Part shown: positions 16,167-26,260 of the stretch, piece after piece
Layout: each line of letters starts with the position of its first letter
How positions within the stretch are numbered: position 1 is the stretch's first letter
NCBI RefSeq assembly: GCF_002251385.1
Contig: NZ_NPJJ01000030.1
Location: forward strand, 1-64,000
Origin: Prevotella sp. P5-108
Lineage (GTDB): Bacteria; Bacteroidota; Bacteroidia; Bacteroidales; Bacteroidaceae
Reading direction: 5' to 3'
Length of the DNA: 64,000 nt
The notes under the pieces: model-generated
What the model saw: only the letters and a program-made list of their open reading frames with translations
Databases searched by the model: none
What the model was told of the DNA's origin: nothing
Made by a program: the position numbers and the translations under genes

Positions 16167-18674
16167 ATGAAAAGATACGTTATATTACTCATCGCACTCA
16201 TGGCCTTTGCGGCCACCACATCGGCACAGTCGTCAATGACCGACGACCAGATAATGCAGTTTGTGGTAAAAGAGCACAATGCCGGCACATCGCAGGCACA
16301 GATAGTGACCAAGTTGATGCAGCGCGGCGTGAACATCACGCAGATACGCCGCGTGAGAGACAAGTATGAACGCCAGATACAGAATAAAGGTATGGGCGTA
16401 GTGGCCGACCAGGCAGTGGAAAAGGCAAAAAGCCGTATGCGCACAGCCAACGGCGAGAAGAGGAAGGCTGCCCAGGCCAAGAGCCAGACCAGCACGCTGA
16501 TACAGCAGGAAAACAATCTGCGCACAGAGATAGAAGACGACGAGCAGACGGCTGAGTTCCAGCGCGAACTGTCGGCCATACTGCCCACAGATACCATTGC
16601 CCTCTACCGGCAGCTGATGGCCGAGCGGAAGACGAAGAAAGTGTTCGGCCGCGACATCTTCAACAACAAGAAGCTCACCTTCGAGCCCAATATGAACATC
16701 GCCACCCCCAGCGACTACCGTCTGGGTCCGGGCGACGCCGTTATCATAGACATCTATGGTGCCTCGCAGAAGAGCAACCAATACACCGTATCGCCCGACG
16801 GCGATGTGACCATCGAAGGTTTCGGCCCCGTACAGGTAAGCGGTCTCACCGTGACACAAGCCAATGCCCGACTGCGCCAGACGCTGGGCAGCCGCTACCA
16901 GAGCTCGAAGGTGCGTCTCACCGTGGGACAGACCAAGACCATCATGGTCAACGTGATGGGCGAGGTGCGCATGCCGGGCACCTACATCCTGTCGGCCTTC
17001 TCCACCGTGTTCAATGCACTCTACATGGCGGGCGGCCCCAACGACATAGGTACGCTGCGCGACATCAAGATATTCCGTGCCAACCGCCTCATCGCCCATG
17101 TCGATGTCTATGACTACATACTCAACGGCAAGGCCAGCAACATCCACCTCACCGACAACGACGTCATCGTGGTGGGGCCCTACGACTGTCTGGTCAACAT
17201 CACCGGCAAGGTGAAACGCCCCATGTACTATGAGATGAAGAAGAGCGAGAGCGTGGGCACCCTGCTCAAATATGCCGGCTCGTTTACCGGCGACGCCTAT
17301 ACCCGCTCGGTGCGTCTGATACGCAAGACCGGCCGCGAATACTCGGTCTACAACGTGGGTGAGTTTGACATGAACTCCTTCCACATCGCCGATGGCGACT
17401 CTATCACCGTCGACTCTATCCTGAACCGCTATGAAAACATGGTCGAGGTCAAGGGAGCCGTATTCCGTCCCGGCAAATACCAGGTGGGCGGCGAGATTAC
17501 CAGCGTGCGCTCGCTGCTCGAGCATGCCGAGGGAGTGACCGAACAATCCTTCACCGCCCATGCCGTGATGCACCGCATGCGCGCCGACCGCAGTCTCGAG
17601 GTCATCCCCGTTGACATAGACGGCATCATGGAAGGACGCGTAGCCGACATAGCCCTGCAGAAGAACGACATACTCTTTGTGCCCACACGCCAGGAGCTGA
17701 TGCAGGAACAGACCCTCACCCTGCACGGCGAGGTACACTATCCAGGCATCTACCGCTATGCCGCCAACATGACCATCGAAGACCTGATACTCCAGGCGGG
17801 CGGACTCAACGACCAGGCCTCGACGGTCAAGGTAGACGTGGCACGCCGCATACGCGACCCCAAAGCCACCCAGACCGACAGCATCATCGCCCGCACCTAC
17901 AGTCTGGCACTGCGCGACGGGTTCGTCATCGACGGACAGGCCGGCTTCCACCTCATGCCCTACGACGAAATCTATGTACGCCGCAGTCCTGGCTACGCCA
18001 CTCCACAGAACGTGACCATCGAAGGCGAGGTGATGTTTGCCGGCACCTACACCCTGTCGCACAAGAACGAGCGAATGAGCGACGTGCTGCGCAAGGCGGG
18101 CGGAGTGACCGACCTGGCCTATATCAACGGTGCGCGGCTGATGCGCCGCACCACCGAATCGGAGCGCATCAAGATGCAGGCCGTGACCCGTCTGCTGGCA
18201 GGACAGGGCGCCAACAGCGACTCCATCAATGTGGCGCTGCTGCTGCTCTCAGACACCTATCCCGTGGGTATCGAACTGGCTGAAGCGCTGGCCAACCCCG
18301 GAAGCGATGCCGACCTGGTGCTGCGCGAGGGCGACCAGATCATCATCCCCCAATACAACGGAACGGTGAAGATAAGCGGCGACGTGATGTTCCCCAACAC
18401 CGTGGCCTACGAGAAGGGGCGCCGCTACTCATACTACATCGACCAGGCGGGCGGATTCGGCCAGCGCGCCAAGAAGAGCCGTACCATTATTATATATATG
18501 AACGGCACCGTAGGTCGTGTGGCCCACAACGCCAAGGTACGCCCCGGATGCGAAATCGTGGTGCCCAGCAAGCCCAAGCGCAATGCCTCGGCCGTAGGCC
18601 AGTGGCTCGGAATAGGCACATCGGTAGCCTCGCTCGCCACCATGATAGCCTCGCTCGCCAATCTGTTGAAGTAA
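16167..18674 (+). CDS. Wza-like polysaccharide export protein with multiple SLBB domains
   Basis: The 835-residue protein has a Sec signal (MKRYVILLIALMAFAATTSA) and belongs to the outer-membrane polysaccharide export family. A helical leader (about 20-130, charged and Gln-rich) precedes the export domain (about 180-260: YRLGPGDAVIIDIYGASQKS, SPDGDVTIEGFGPVQVSGL). At least five SLBB-type modules follow, each recognisable by GEVxxPGxY (VMGEVRMPGTY, VKGAVFRPGKY, LHGEVHYPGIY, IEGEVMFAGTY, ISGDVMFPNTV). No lipobox is present, unlike enterobacterial Wza. The C-terminus carries a hydrophobic stretch (about 812-834). It is much longer than Wza (about 380 residues), as usual in this phylum. It acts with the Wzz-like protein 13 bp downstream. 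Confidence 0.92.
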   Translation: MKRYVILLIALMAFAATTSAQSSMTDDQIMQFVVKEHNAGTSQAQIVTKLMQRGVNITQIRRVRDKYERQIQNKGMGVVADQAVEKAKSRMRTANGEKRKAAQAKSQTSTLIQQENNLRTEIEDDEQTAEFQRELSAILPTDTIALYRQLMAERKTKKVFGRDIFNNKKLTFEPNMNIATPSDYRLGPGDAVIIDIYGASQKSNQYTVSPDGDVTIEGFGPVQVSGLTVTQANARLRQTLGSRYQSSKVRLTVGQTKTIMVNVMGEVRMPGTYILSAFSTVFNALYMAGGPNDIGTLRDIKIFRANRLIAHVDVYDYILNGKASNIHLTDNDVIVVGPYDCLVNITGKVKRPMYYEMKKSESVGTLLKYAGSFTGDAYTRSVRLIRKTGREYSVYNVGEFDMNSFHIADGDSITVDSILNRYENMVEVKGAVFRPGKYQVGGEITSVRSLLEHAEGVTEQSFTAHAVMHRMRADRSLEVIPVDIDGIMEGRVADIALQKNDILFVPTRQELMQEQTLTLHGEVHYPGIYRYAANMTIEDLILQAGGLNDQASTVKVDVARRIRDPKATQTDSIIARTYSLALRDGFVIDGQAGFHLMPYDEIYVRRSPGYATPQNVTIEGEVMFAGTYTLSHKNERMSDVLRKAGGVTDLAYINGARLMRRTTESERIKMQAVTRLLAGQGANSDSINVALLLLSDTYPVGIELAEALANPGSDADLVLREGDQIIIPQYNGTVKISGDVMFPNTVAYEKGRRYSYYIDQAGGFGQRAKKSRTIIIYMNGTVGRVAHNAKVRPGCEIVVPSKPKRNASAVGQWLGIGTSVASLATMIASLANLLK

Positions 18675-18687
18675 GACAATAACCATT

Positions 18688-19743
18688 ATGAACGAAAGAG
18701 ATAATCAGATAGACATCATAGTAGTCGCCAAACGAGTAACCAGCAGGAAGAAGCTGTTTCTCAAGGTGTCGCTTGCTACCTTTGCCGTAGCCTGTATCAT
18801 CATATTCCCCGTGCCACGTTACTATACCAGCAGCGTGGTGCTGGCTCCCGAGATAGGAGACATCATGGGCAAGAACAGCCTGTCGTCGCTGGCCTCGTCA
18901 TTCGGTTTCAACCTCGGCAACAGTTCTACGGGCGATGCCATATACCCCGACCTGTATCCCGCGCTAATCAACACCAACGACTTTGCCATCAATCTTACAC
19001 AATGCAAGGTCAAGAGCAAGGACGGTAGCGTCAATACCACTTACTACGACTATCTGCTCAAACATCAGAAGCCATATCTGCTGGCTGTGCCATTCAACTG
19101 GTTGAAAAACCTACCCAAAAAGCTGTTCGGCAAGAAGGCCAAAGACTCTACAAAAGACATGAACCTGTTCTGGCTCACAGAGGAGCAGGACGACATATTG
19201 GGTGCGATACGTAAGAATGTAACCTGTGGTATAGACCCCAAGACAGGTGTCATCAACATCACCGTGGAAGACCAGGACCCACTGATTGCGGCCACGATAG
19301 CAGACAAGGCAATGGCCGAGTTGCAGAATGCCATCACACGCTACCGCACCAACAAGGCAAAGGTTGACTATGAATACTACAAGAAGCTCACCACCGAGGC
19401 CAAGCACCAGTATGAGAAGGCACGGCAGATATACGGTAGCTATTCCGATGCCAACATGGACGTGATACTGGAGAGTTACAAGGCCAAGCAGAGCGACTTG
19501 GAAAACGACATGCAGCTGAAGTACAACACCTACAGCACGCTGAACACCCAGTTGCAGCAAGCCCAGGCCAAGGTACAGGAGAACACACCGGCATTCACCA
19601 TCATCAAGGAAGCCTCCGTTCCCCAGCTCCCCGCCGGCCCCAAGCGCATGATATTTGTGGCATTGATGATGATCCTGAGTTGGATTGTCACCACCGTCGT
19701 GATATGCAAGGACTTGTTTGTCGGACTGTTTACCAGAAAGTAA
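18688..19743 (+). CDS. Wzz-like polysaccharide chain-length/co-polymerase protein
   Basis: This 351-residue inner-membrane protein has an N-terminal helix (about 32-50, VSLATFAVACIIIFPVP), a large periplasmic part with long helices (about 210-300, Gln/Lys/Tyr-rich coiled coil) and a C-terminal helix (about 320-345) preceded by the proline-rich PQLPAGPKRM typical of Wzz proteins. There is no fused tyrosine kinase domain. It probably sets chain length or couples polymerisation to the Wza-like exporter. It sits between wza-like and wzx-like genes with spacings of 13 and 12 bp. Confidence 0.88.
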   Translation: MNERDNQIDIIVVAKRVTSRKKLFLKVSLATFAVACIIIFPVPRYYTSSVVLAPEIGDIMGKNSLSSLASSFGFNLGNSSTGDAIYPDLYPALINTNDFAINLTQCKVKSKDGSVNTTYYDYLLKHQKPYLLAVPFNWLKNLPKKLFGKKAKDSTKDMNLFWLTEEQDDILGAIRKNVTCGIDPKTGVINITVEDQDPLIAATIADKAMAELQNAITRYRTNKAKVDYEYYKKLTTEAKHQYEKARQIYGSYSDANMDVILESYKAKQSDLENDMQLKYNTYSTLNTQLQQAQAKVQENTPAFTIIKEASVPQLPAGPKRMIFVALMMILSWIVTTVVICKDLFVGLFTRK

Positions 19744-19755
19744 CCACATCCAATT

Positions 19756-21075
19756 ATGGCTTCTCATATTAAATCCACAATCCATTCCATCTTCAAAAGC
19801 AACTTCTTCAAAGACTCGTCATGGGCCGTCTTTGGAAATGGCATTGGCTATGGCCTTATGCTTCTTTCTGGCATCATCATAGCCAGAATGCTTGGAAAGG
19901 ACTTGTATGGAGAATATGGATTTGTCAAGACAACGATGTTCCAATTCGCGGCTTTTGCCACATTGGGATTAGGATATTCATCGACAAAGTTTGTCGCAGA
20001 AAGCAAGGAAAAGCAAAAGGCAGATATAGACAGCATTGTCAAAGCATCGATAGACATCACAACGGTAGCCAGTGCATCAATCGCCCTGCTGCTGATAGTC
20101 TTTGCCACTCCCCTATCCACATTTCTCAATGCCCCATCATTGGCCTCGACATTTCAGGCGTTAGGACTGCTCATCATTGTCCGTGCTATCAGCACAACCC
20201 AATATGGCATCCTTGCCGGATTCGGCGACTTCAAGCGTATAGCCTATAGCAATACGCTTTCCGGAGTAGTCATGATTGTTGGATGCATCCCTCTTACCTA
20301 TTATTTGGGAATCACGGGGGCATTGACAACGCTGGTCTGTTCACAGGTGATTGCCGCTGTCTACAACGCCTACTGCATCAACTGTCATGCACACTATTCG
20401 TTGTTCAAGACCCGAAGTCGGCATTCATGGACTATTGCCAAGTTCTCCCTTCCTATAGCTTTACAAGAGTTTACATTCGCGCTGAGCAAATGGCTTGGCA
20501 TATTAATCATCACCAAATACGCTACCTTAGGCGAGGTAGGCATTTATACTGCAAGCGAATTATGGTATGCTGTCATACTGACCGTACCTACATTCCTATC
20601 CAATGTAATATTATCCCATCTCAGCGCCTTAGGAGACGACTACAACAAACACAAGAAGAGCGTAAATGTCATGATAGGAGTCAACATCTGCTGCACTATC
20701 GTTCCTCTTATCGCTGTCTATATAGCGACTCCATTGATACTGAACATATACGGCCCCTCGTTTACTGGCATGGAACCCGTGCTGAAGATTTCGGTCATGA
20801 CAACCCTCTTTACATGCTGTTCAAACGTATTGACCTCGGAACTTATAGCACTGGGAAAGACCTGGACCCTCTTTACCATCAGATTTATCCGCGACCTGTC
20901 AATGGTCGTCACCGGCTTCATCGTTATAAGAGGGAATGACGGCCAATACGCAGCAAGGGATTATGCCACGATAACATTGACATACACAGCTATATTCTTT
21001 ATCGTCATTTACATAATAACCCAATATTACATCAATAAGAAAAGCAAGATAACCCAATCATCAAAGAATGCGTAA
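19756..21075 (+). CDS. wzx: Wzx-like oligosaccharide flippase
   Basis: The 439-residue polytopic membrane protein has about 12-14 hydrophobic helices and belongs to the polysaccharide transporter/MOP superfamily, which flips lipid-linked repeat units across the inner membrane. Family features are FKDSSWAVFGNGIGYGLMLL at the start, GKDLYGEYGFVKTTMFQF after the first helix, and the LG...S(T)KFVAE segment. Codon use becomes more AT-rich here, marking the variable centre of the capsule locus. Its 3' end overlaps the next gene by 8 bp. Confidence 0.9.
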   Translation: MASHIKSTIHSIFKSNFFKDSSWAVFGNGIGYGLMLLSGIIIARMLGKDLYGEYGFVKTTMFQFAAFATLGLGYSSTKFVAESKEKQKADIDSIVKASIDITTVASASIALLLIVFATPLSTFLNAPSLASTFQALGLLIIVRAISTTQYGILAGFGDFKRIAYSNTLSGVVMIVGCIPLTYYLGITGALTTLVCSQVIAAVYNAYCINCHAHYSLFKTRSRHSWTIAKFSLPIALQEFTFALSKWLGILIITKYATLGEVGIYTASELWYAVILTVPTFLSNVILSHLSALGDDYNKHKKSVNVMIGVNICCTIVPLIAVYIATPLILNIYGPSFTGMEPVLKISVMTTLFTCCSNVLTSELIALGKTWTLFTIRFIRDLSMVVTGFIVIRGNDGQYAARDYATITLTYTAIFFIVIYIITQYYINKKSKITQSSKNA

Positions 21076-22234
21076 CTGGAATTTCCATATAGCTACTCTG
21101 CTGTTTGTCATGTCTATAACATTCAGCCTTCTGTCCCAATCGCCATTTATGCTGGAGACTGGTGCAGACAGGATACTGAAGCTCGTATGGATTTTGCCCT
21201 TCTCATTCCTGATGCTGACAACCCCTCAATCATTTTTGAGCAACAGATTGTTTCCCTTCTACGCTTTTATTATTATGATGGTGCTTTATGCCGGCTTTTG
21301 CCAAGTGCTGACGGGAAACCAACATTTTACCCCAGACATATACAACATATTCATATCTCTCATTATAACCATGGCGTCATACAACTATTGGCTGCATTAC
21401 GGCAATTACACCGTAATGCGGAACATCTGCATCATCATGATAGTATGCGGTATTCTGCTCTCAGCCGAGTTGTATCTGAACTTTCTTCAAAGCGCCGACT
21501 TGTCCAGCAAGTCATACGCCTACGAAGACAAGAACTCTATAGGCCAGATACTCTTGTGCTGCATATTCCTGCCGTTTATGTTTTACAAGCCCAACAACAA
21601 AAACATACAAAGAGTCATCTGGATAAGTAGCATTTTCATCTTTATAGTGATTGTCATGCTGAGGTCGCGCGCCACATTTATAAGCGCCCTTTTCATTATC
21701 TATTATCTGTTCGCTCACCTGAGCAGCAAGAAAACCAAAAGATGGATGGTGGCATTGTTTCTTCTTGCATCCATAATCATCCTTGTCAATGCCAATCTGT
21801 ATGAATTAATCATCAACGGCATCATCCTTGGTGGACGAGATACAACAGACATCAACTCATTAAGTTCAAACCGACTTTTGGCATTTTCAATCGCATTCAA
21901 GCTCATTCCACAAAATCTATGGATAGGTTCGGGTAATTATTATGTTGATTGTCTGCCACTAAACATTCTGACTGAGTTCGGTGTCATTGGTCTGACCCTG
22001 TTTGCTGTTTTTGTGATACACCTCATCTATCAGGTAAGAAAGCACAAAGACGAAAGCAAATTGGCATTGACCTCTTATATACTTCTAATCGCTTTTCTGC
22101 TTAATGGACTCTTTGAAGCCTATCCCCCATTTGGCCCAGGCGTCAAATGCTTCAGCCTATGGATGTTATATGGTTTTCTACTCTCAAGATACAACGAAAA
22201 AGGAGAAATAGCCAACAACTCTACAACCAAGTGA
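21068..22234 (+). CDS. wzy: Wzy-like O-antigen/capsule polymerase
   Basis: This 388-residue protein consists of about 10 hydrophobic helices with a long loop in the second half, the usual form of Wzy polymerases and O-antigen ligases. The Wzy_C-like motif region includes LRSRATFISALFIIYYLFA and, later, SNRLLAFSIAFKLIPQNLWI then GSGNYYVDCLPLNILTEFGV, resembling the G-x-G...H/N-x-x-L-x-x-x-x-E-x-G core. The clear position next to wzx makes polymerase more likely than ligase. AT-rich codons agree with exchange of this part of the locus. Confidence 0.85.
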   Translation: MRNWNFHIATLLFVMSITFSLLSQSPFMLETGADRILKLVWILPFSFLMLTTPQSFLSNRLFPFYAFIIMMVLYAGFCQVLTGNQHFTPDIYNIFISLIITMASYNYWLHYGNYTVMRNICIIMIVCGILLSAELYLNFLQSADLSSKSYAYEDKNSIGQILLCCIFLPFMFYKPNNKNIQRVIWISSIFIFIVIVMLRSRATFISALFIIYYLFAHLSSKKTKRWMVALFLLASIIILVNANLYELIINGIILGGRDTTDINSLSSNRLLAFSIAFKLIPQNLWIGSGNYYVDCLPLNILTEFGVIGLTLFAVFVIHLIYQVRKHKDESKLALTSYILLIAFLLNGLFEAYPPFGPGVKCFSLWMLYGFLLSRYNEKGEIANNSTTK

Positions 22235-22241
22235 TTTCATT

Positions 22242-23351
22242 ATGAAGCAATCCAATATCTGTATGATTACCAATATCGGCCCTCATTACCGATATCCGAT
22301 ATTCAACCTCTTAGGAGAAGCGTTGAATACAGACTTCTATATAGGCGACCGCCTGCAGTTTGAAATCAAGACTTTCGATTATCATGCGCTTACGGGATAT
22401 AAGAAGACGCTGCACAATATCTTTATCAACAAGTTTTATTGGCAAAAAGGCTCTCTCCGCCCATTATTTGGACACTACAAATATTTCATTCTTGATGGTG
22501 AGCCTTTCTGCCTTTCGTCCTGGGTCATCATTTTGCTTGCTCGGCTGATGGGAAAAAAGGCCATAGCCTGGACACATGGATGGTATGGCAGAGAGGGGGC
22601 AGTGAAGAGAGTTGTCAAGAAGTTATATTATGCCCTTCACTCCAAACTGATGGTATATAATGAATACTCCATCAACCTGATGGAGCAGGAAGGTATAGAC
22701 CGAAATAAGATGGTGTGTATAGCCAACTCGCTGGACTCTGACAAAGATATGGAAATCAGGCGGCAACTTGGCCCAACAGATATATACTCAAAACATTTCA
22801 ACAACTCTGACCCCACCATTATATATTGTGGGCGATTACAGAAAATCAAGAAGTTGGATATGCTTATCGATGCTCTTGTCGAGCTAAAGGCAGAAGGCAT
22901 AAATGCCAACATCATCTTCGTGGGCAAAGATACAGAACAAGTGGATGTAGACCGCTATGCCTTGCAGCGTGGTGTCAGCCAACAGATTTGGATGTATGGT
23001 CCCTGTTACGATGACACCGTTTTAGGCCAGTTGTTCTACGATGCAGCCATTTGTGTTTCGCCTGGCCACGTAGGGCTCACAGCCATTCATGCACTCAGTT
23101 TTGGCTGCCCTGTCATCACTCATGACAACTTTGCTTACCAAGCCCCTGAATTTGAAGCCATCAAACCAGGCATAACAGGTGATTTCTTTCACCACAACGA
23201 CACCCATGACCTGGTACGCGTATTAAAGAAATGGCTCGGACAAAATGATTGCCAACGTAACCAGACACGCAGCGCCGCTTTCGATGAAATCGACAGCAAA
23301 TGGAATATCCATTATCAATTGGATATTATACGGAAAATAACCAACGATTAA
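22242..23351 (+). CDS. Family 4-type glycosyltransferase
   Basis: The 369-residue protein has the GT-B fold. The N-terminal half starts MCMITN-like (NICMITNIGPHYRYPIFNLL) and the C-terminal half contains PTIIYCGRLQKIKKLDMLID, the usual nucleotide-sugar binding start, then IFVGKDTEQVD and a late acidic region (HVGLTAIHALSFGCPVITHD) that matches the E-x7-E segment, though the first Glu is replaced by the GLTAIHA form. It likely adds one sugar of the capsule repeat; donor and acceptor cannot be read from sequence. Confidence 0.85.
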   Translation: MKQSNICMITNIGPHYRYPIFNLLGEALNTDFYIGDRLQFEIKTFDYHALTGYKKTLHNIFINKFYWQKGSLRPLFGHYKYFILDGEPFCLSSWVIILLARLMGKKAIAWTHGWYGREGAVKRVVKKLYYALHSKLMVYNEYSINLMEQEGIDRNKMVCIANSLDSDKDMEIRRQLGPTDIYSKHFNNSDPTIIYCGRLQKIKKLDMLIDALVELKAEGINANIIFVGKDTEQVDVDRYALQRGVSQQIWMYGPCYDDTVLGQLFYDAAICVSPGHVGLTAIHALSFGCPVITHDNFAYQAPEFEAIKPGITGDFFHHNDTHDLVRVLKKWLGQNDCQRNQTRSAAFDEIDSKWNIHYQLDIIRKITND

Positions 23352-23358
23352 CAAAACT

Positions 23359-24141
23359 ATGAATTCATCACTAACTGCAAATATCAGAAGCCTGCTTCGT
23401 TCTTGCGTTTTAAGCACATTGGGCTGCATAGCCACTCCTGCTCCAGGAATACATATTCTCAATGGCCATCGCATTGAAAAAGAAATAGAACCCGACACCT
23501 TCAGACGGTTGCTAACCCAACTGTCTGGACAAGCCAGATTCGTACGTATAGAAGAGGCCGTCAAGATGATTGTCAACAGAGAGCATCCTGATAAGCCAGT
23601 TGTCGCCTTTACATTTGATGATGGATTTATGGAATGCTATACTCTCTTTGCACCTCTCTTGCAAGAATTTGGCACCAACGCCATGTTCTTCATCAATCCC
23701 AACTATGTGGATGGTGACGAGCAATATATACGCAACTTCAATGATAATATTGTCATGACTCCTGGCAAGAATCCCATGCGTTGGCATCATATCAAAGACC
23801 TCTCACAGCGAGGGCATATCATCGGAGCCCATACTTTGGACCACTTTATGATTAACAGCGAAGACCGCGATATTCTACATCACCAGATATGCGATTGCAA
23901 ACATATCATCGAAAATCAGCTGGGTACCGAGTGCGAATACTTTGCGTTTCCCTATGGCAAGCTGTCACAGGCCAACAATCAGGCGATAGATATTGCCTGC
24001 AACTGCTACAAGTATGTTTTTTCGCAGTCAGACCACAAGCATTATTTCTCTTTCGAAGGCAGAGTTATCAACCGACGCCACTTCGAACCATTCTGGCCCA
24101 TCAGCCATGTGCGTTATTTCCTCAGTTGTAATAAAAGATAG
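23359..24141 (+). CDS. Polysaccharide deacetylase (NodB homology, CE4)
   Basis: The 260-residue protein carries the NodB motifs: TFDDGF (about residues 90-95, catalytic base and metal Asp), GAHTLDH (about 157-163, metal His pair), and FPYGK (about 197-201). No signal peptide is evident at the ATG used, so the enzyme may act on cytosolic lipid-linked intermediates, or the N-terminal hydrophobic patch (LLRSCVLSTLGCIATPAPGI) acts as a membrane anchor. In this locus it probably removes acetyl groups from the capsule repeat. The gene is followed 4 bp later by the ATP-grasp gene. Confidence 0.85.
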   Translation: MNSSLTANIRSLLRSCVLSTLGCIATPAPGIHILNGHRIEKEIEPDTFRRLLTQLSGQARFVRIEEAVKMIVNREHPDKPVVAFTFDDGFMECYTLFAPLLQEFGTNAMFFINPNYVDGDEQYIRNFNDNIVMTPGKNPMRWHHIKDLSQRGHIIGAHTLDHFMINSEDRDILHHQICDCKHIIENQLGTECEYFAFPYGKLSQANNQAIDIACNCYKYVFSQSDHKHYFSFEGRVINRRHFEPFWPISHVRYFLSCNKR

Positions 24142-24145
24142 AAAG

Positions 24146-25033
24146 ATGAAAGAACTCAAAGACAAACTCAATCATTTGATTTCAAAGATATCCCCCCGAT
24201 TATTCTTTATCATTGCATATATACATAATCGCCATCGCCTTCCACACTTCAGTCATCCTAAAGACCTGTCTGAGATATGGATAAAATATGTATTAGAGGG
24301 TAACTCTTTGAAGTTATACAAATTGGCAGACAAGTTTCTTGTAAGAGAATTCGTAAGAGAGAGAGGACATTCCGACATTCTTCCCAATCTGTTAGGAGTT
24401 TGGGATAAACCCATAACGAAGACTGAATTCGATAAATTTCCCGATTCATTTGCTCTGAAGATGAATTATGGAGCAGGAATGAACATCATTTGTCAACACA
24501 AAGACACACTTACTTATCAGACAGTGTCTTCGCTATTGCATAAATGGTTTTATAATCGTAAAGGTTATCCTTGTTCAGAGAATCATTATAATCTGATTAC
24601 ACGTAAGGTCATCTGTGAAGAATATATAGGCGACAGCAACCAAACTTCCCCAACAGACTACAAATTCATATGTATTAACGGGGAACCATTCTGCGTATTA
24701 GTCTGCTTTGACAGAATTGATGGAGAAGCTAACTACATGCCTCTTACTTTGGATTGGAAGCCACTGCCCAACTATAACAAGAACGGATGTTCGTATACTA
24801 TCGCCAGACCAAAGAATCTTGATAGAATGGTTCGTATTGCCTCTGATTTGGCAAAAGGCATTGAACTGGTGCGTATAGATTTGTATGATACCGGAGAACA
24901 TATCTATTTTGGAGAGATGACTCTCACTCCTGCCGGTTGCATATTCCATACCTGGTCACAAGAATCGCTTGACGAAATGGGAGATTATTATTGGAAGACC
25001 AAAGCCACATTTGTACCACAAGCCAACTTCTAA
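24146..25033 (+). CDS. TupA-like ATP-grasp protein of polysaccharide loci
   Basis: With the ATG at 24146 the product has 295 residues (MKELKDKLNHLISKISPRLF). A longer frame extends into the deacetylase gene and is rejected. Family marks are KLADKFLVREFVRERG, FPDSFALKMNYGAGMNIIC (nucleotide-binding strand and Lys), VICEEYIGD, DYKFICINGEPFCVLVCFDR and VRIDLYDTGEHIYFGEMTLT with PAGC, which fit the TupA-like ATP-grasp group. Members are thought to form amide bonds on sugar or teichuronopeptide chains, so an amino-acid or amide decoration of the capsule is possible. Confidence 0.82.
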   Translation: MKELKDKLNHLISKISPRLFFIIAYIHNRHRLPHFSHPKDLSEIWIKYVLEGNSLKLYKLADKFLVREFVRERGHSDILPNLLGVWDKPITKTEFDKFPDSFALKMNYGAGMNIICQHKDTLTYQTVSSLLHKWFYNRKGYPCSENHYNLITRKVICEEYIGDSNQTSPTDYKFICINGEPFCVLVCFDRIDGEANYMPLTLDWKPLPNYNKNGCSYTIARPKNLDRMVRIASDLAKGIELVRIDLYDTGEHIYFGEMTLTPAGCIFHTWSQESLDEMGDYYWKTKATFVPQANF

Positions 25034-25034
25034 T

Positions 25035-26252
25035 ATGCCCACACTCTTACAAATAAATATTACAGCCAACTGGGGCTCTCATGGCAAAATTGCCGAGGGA
25101 ATAGGAAAGATAGCATTATCCAATGGATGGCGCAGCATCATCGCCTATGGACGATGGTATAACCCAAGCCAGTCAGAGCTCTATCAGATTGGCAGCATAC
25201 GCGACGAACAGATACATGGGGTTACCTCACGCATCATGGATAACCATGGCCTGATGTCACGCGGAGCCACTCGACGGCTCATCGACTATATAGAAACTGT
25301 CAATCCGGATATTATCCATCTTCACAACATTCATGGTTATTATCTCAACTATCCCATCCTTTTCGATTATTTGGCCAAGACAGGCAAACCCATAGTCTGG
25401 ACACTGCACGACTGTTGGGCATATACAGGACATTGCGCACATTACATGTTTGCCAGATGCGACAAGTGGAAAACCCTATGCCAACATTGCCCACAGAAGG
25501 ATACTTATCCTAAAAGCATCATCTTAGACCGCTCAAAACGAAACTATCTTTTGAAGAAACATTATTTTTGTTCTGTTCCCAACCTTACGCTCATAGCAGT
25601 AAGCCAATGGCTGCAAAACGATGTCAAGCAGTCTTTTCTCAAAGACCTGCCCTTGTATCATATCCACAACGGCATTGACACCAATACATTTTACATAGAC
25701 AGAGATACAGACGGTATATATACTAAATACAACATTCCCCACGATAAGAAAATTGTTTTGGGTGTAGCCTCTAACTGGTTCCGCAAAGGATTTGAAGACT
25801 TCATCCAGCTGAGACACATGCTCGATGACGAATACACCATCGTGTTGGTGGGACTTACGGATAAGATGCTCAAGCAGTTGCCCACTGGTATCATCGGCAT
25901 CAAGCGCACTCAGAATGTAGACGATATGCGTAAGTTGTATTCCATCGCCGATGTATATATGAACCTCACCTGGGAAGACAATTTCCCGACCACCAACTTA
26001 GAGGCTTTGGCATGTGGAACGCCAGTAATAACCTACGACACCGGTGGCAGCTCAGAATCCCTGACTCAACAGATTGGTAAGGTCATTGACCAAGGCGACA
26101 TCTCCGCAGCACTGGATAGTATCCGATTATATAGCCACAATCCTGTTCCCGGAGAACTATGCAGACAACACATCGTAGATAATTTCAATTCCGAACAGAA
26201 ATTTCATGATTATTTCAAACTCTACTGCAGTTTGTTGTCACATCACAAGTAA
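25035..26252 (+). CDS. GT4-type glycosyltransferase (WcaC-like)
   Basis: The ATG at 25035 gives 405 residues. The start LLQINITANWGSHGKIAEGI followed by GKIALSNGW is typical of the WcaC/WcfI group. A GxxH-like HDCWAYTGHC segment with several Cys (HYMFARCDKWKTLCQHCPQK) may bind a metal or form the acceptor site. The second domain has KKIVLGVASNWFRKGFEDFI and the donor-site motif NLEALACGTPVITYDTGGSS. It overlaps nothing and starts 1 bp after the ATP-grasp stop, so translation is probably coupled. Confidence 0.88.
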   Translation: MPTLLQINITANWGSHGKIAEGIGKIALSNGWRSIIAYGRWYNPSQSELYQIGSIRDEQIHGVTSRIMDNHGLMSRGATRRLIDYIETVNPDIIHLHNIHGYYLNYPILFDYLAKTGKPIVWTLHDCWAYTGHCAHYMFARCDKWKTLCQHCPQKDTYPKSIILDRSKRNYLLKKHYFCSVPNLTLIAVSQWLQNDVKQSFLKDLPLYHIHNGIDTNTFYIDRDTDGIYTKYNIPHDKKIVLGVASNWFRKGFEDFIQLRHMLDDEYTIVLVGLTDKMLKQLPTGIIGIKRTQNVDDMRKLYSIADVYMNLTWEDNFPTTNLEALACGTPVITYDTGGSSESLTQQIGKVIDQGDISAALDSIRLYSHNPVPGELCRQHIVDNFNSEQKFHDYFKLYCSLLSHHK

Positions 26253-26260
26253 GCGAGAAA

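Noticed and set aside
16233..18062. 609-codon minus-strand frame opposite the Wza-like gene
   Set aside because: The plus-strand product has clear SLBB modules; the antisense product has no recognisable domain and arises from third-position GC bias.
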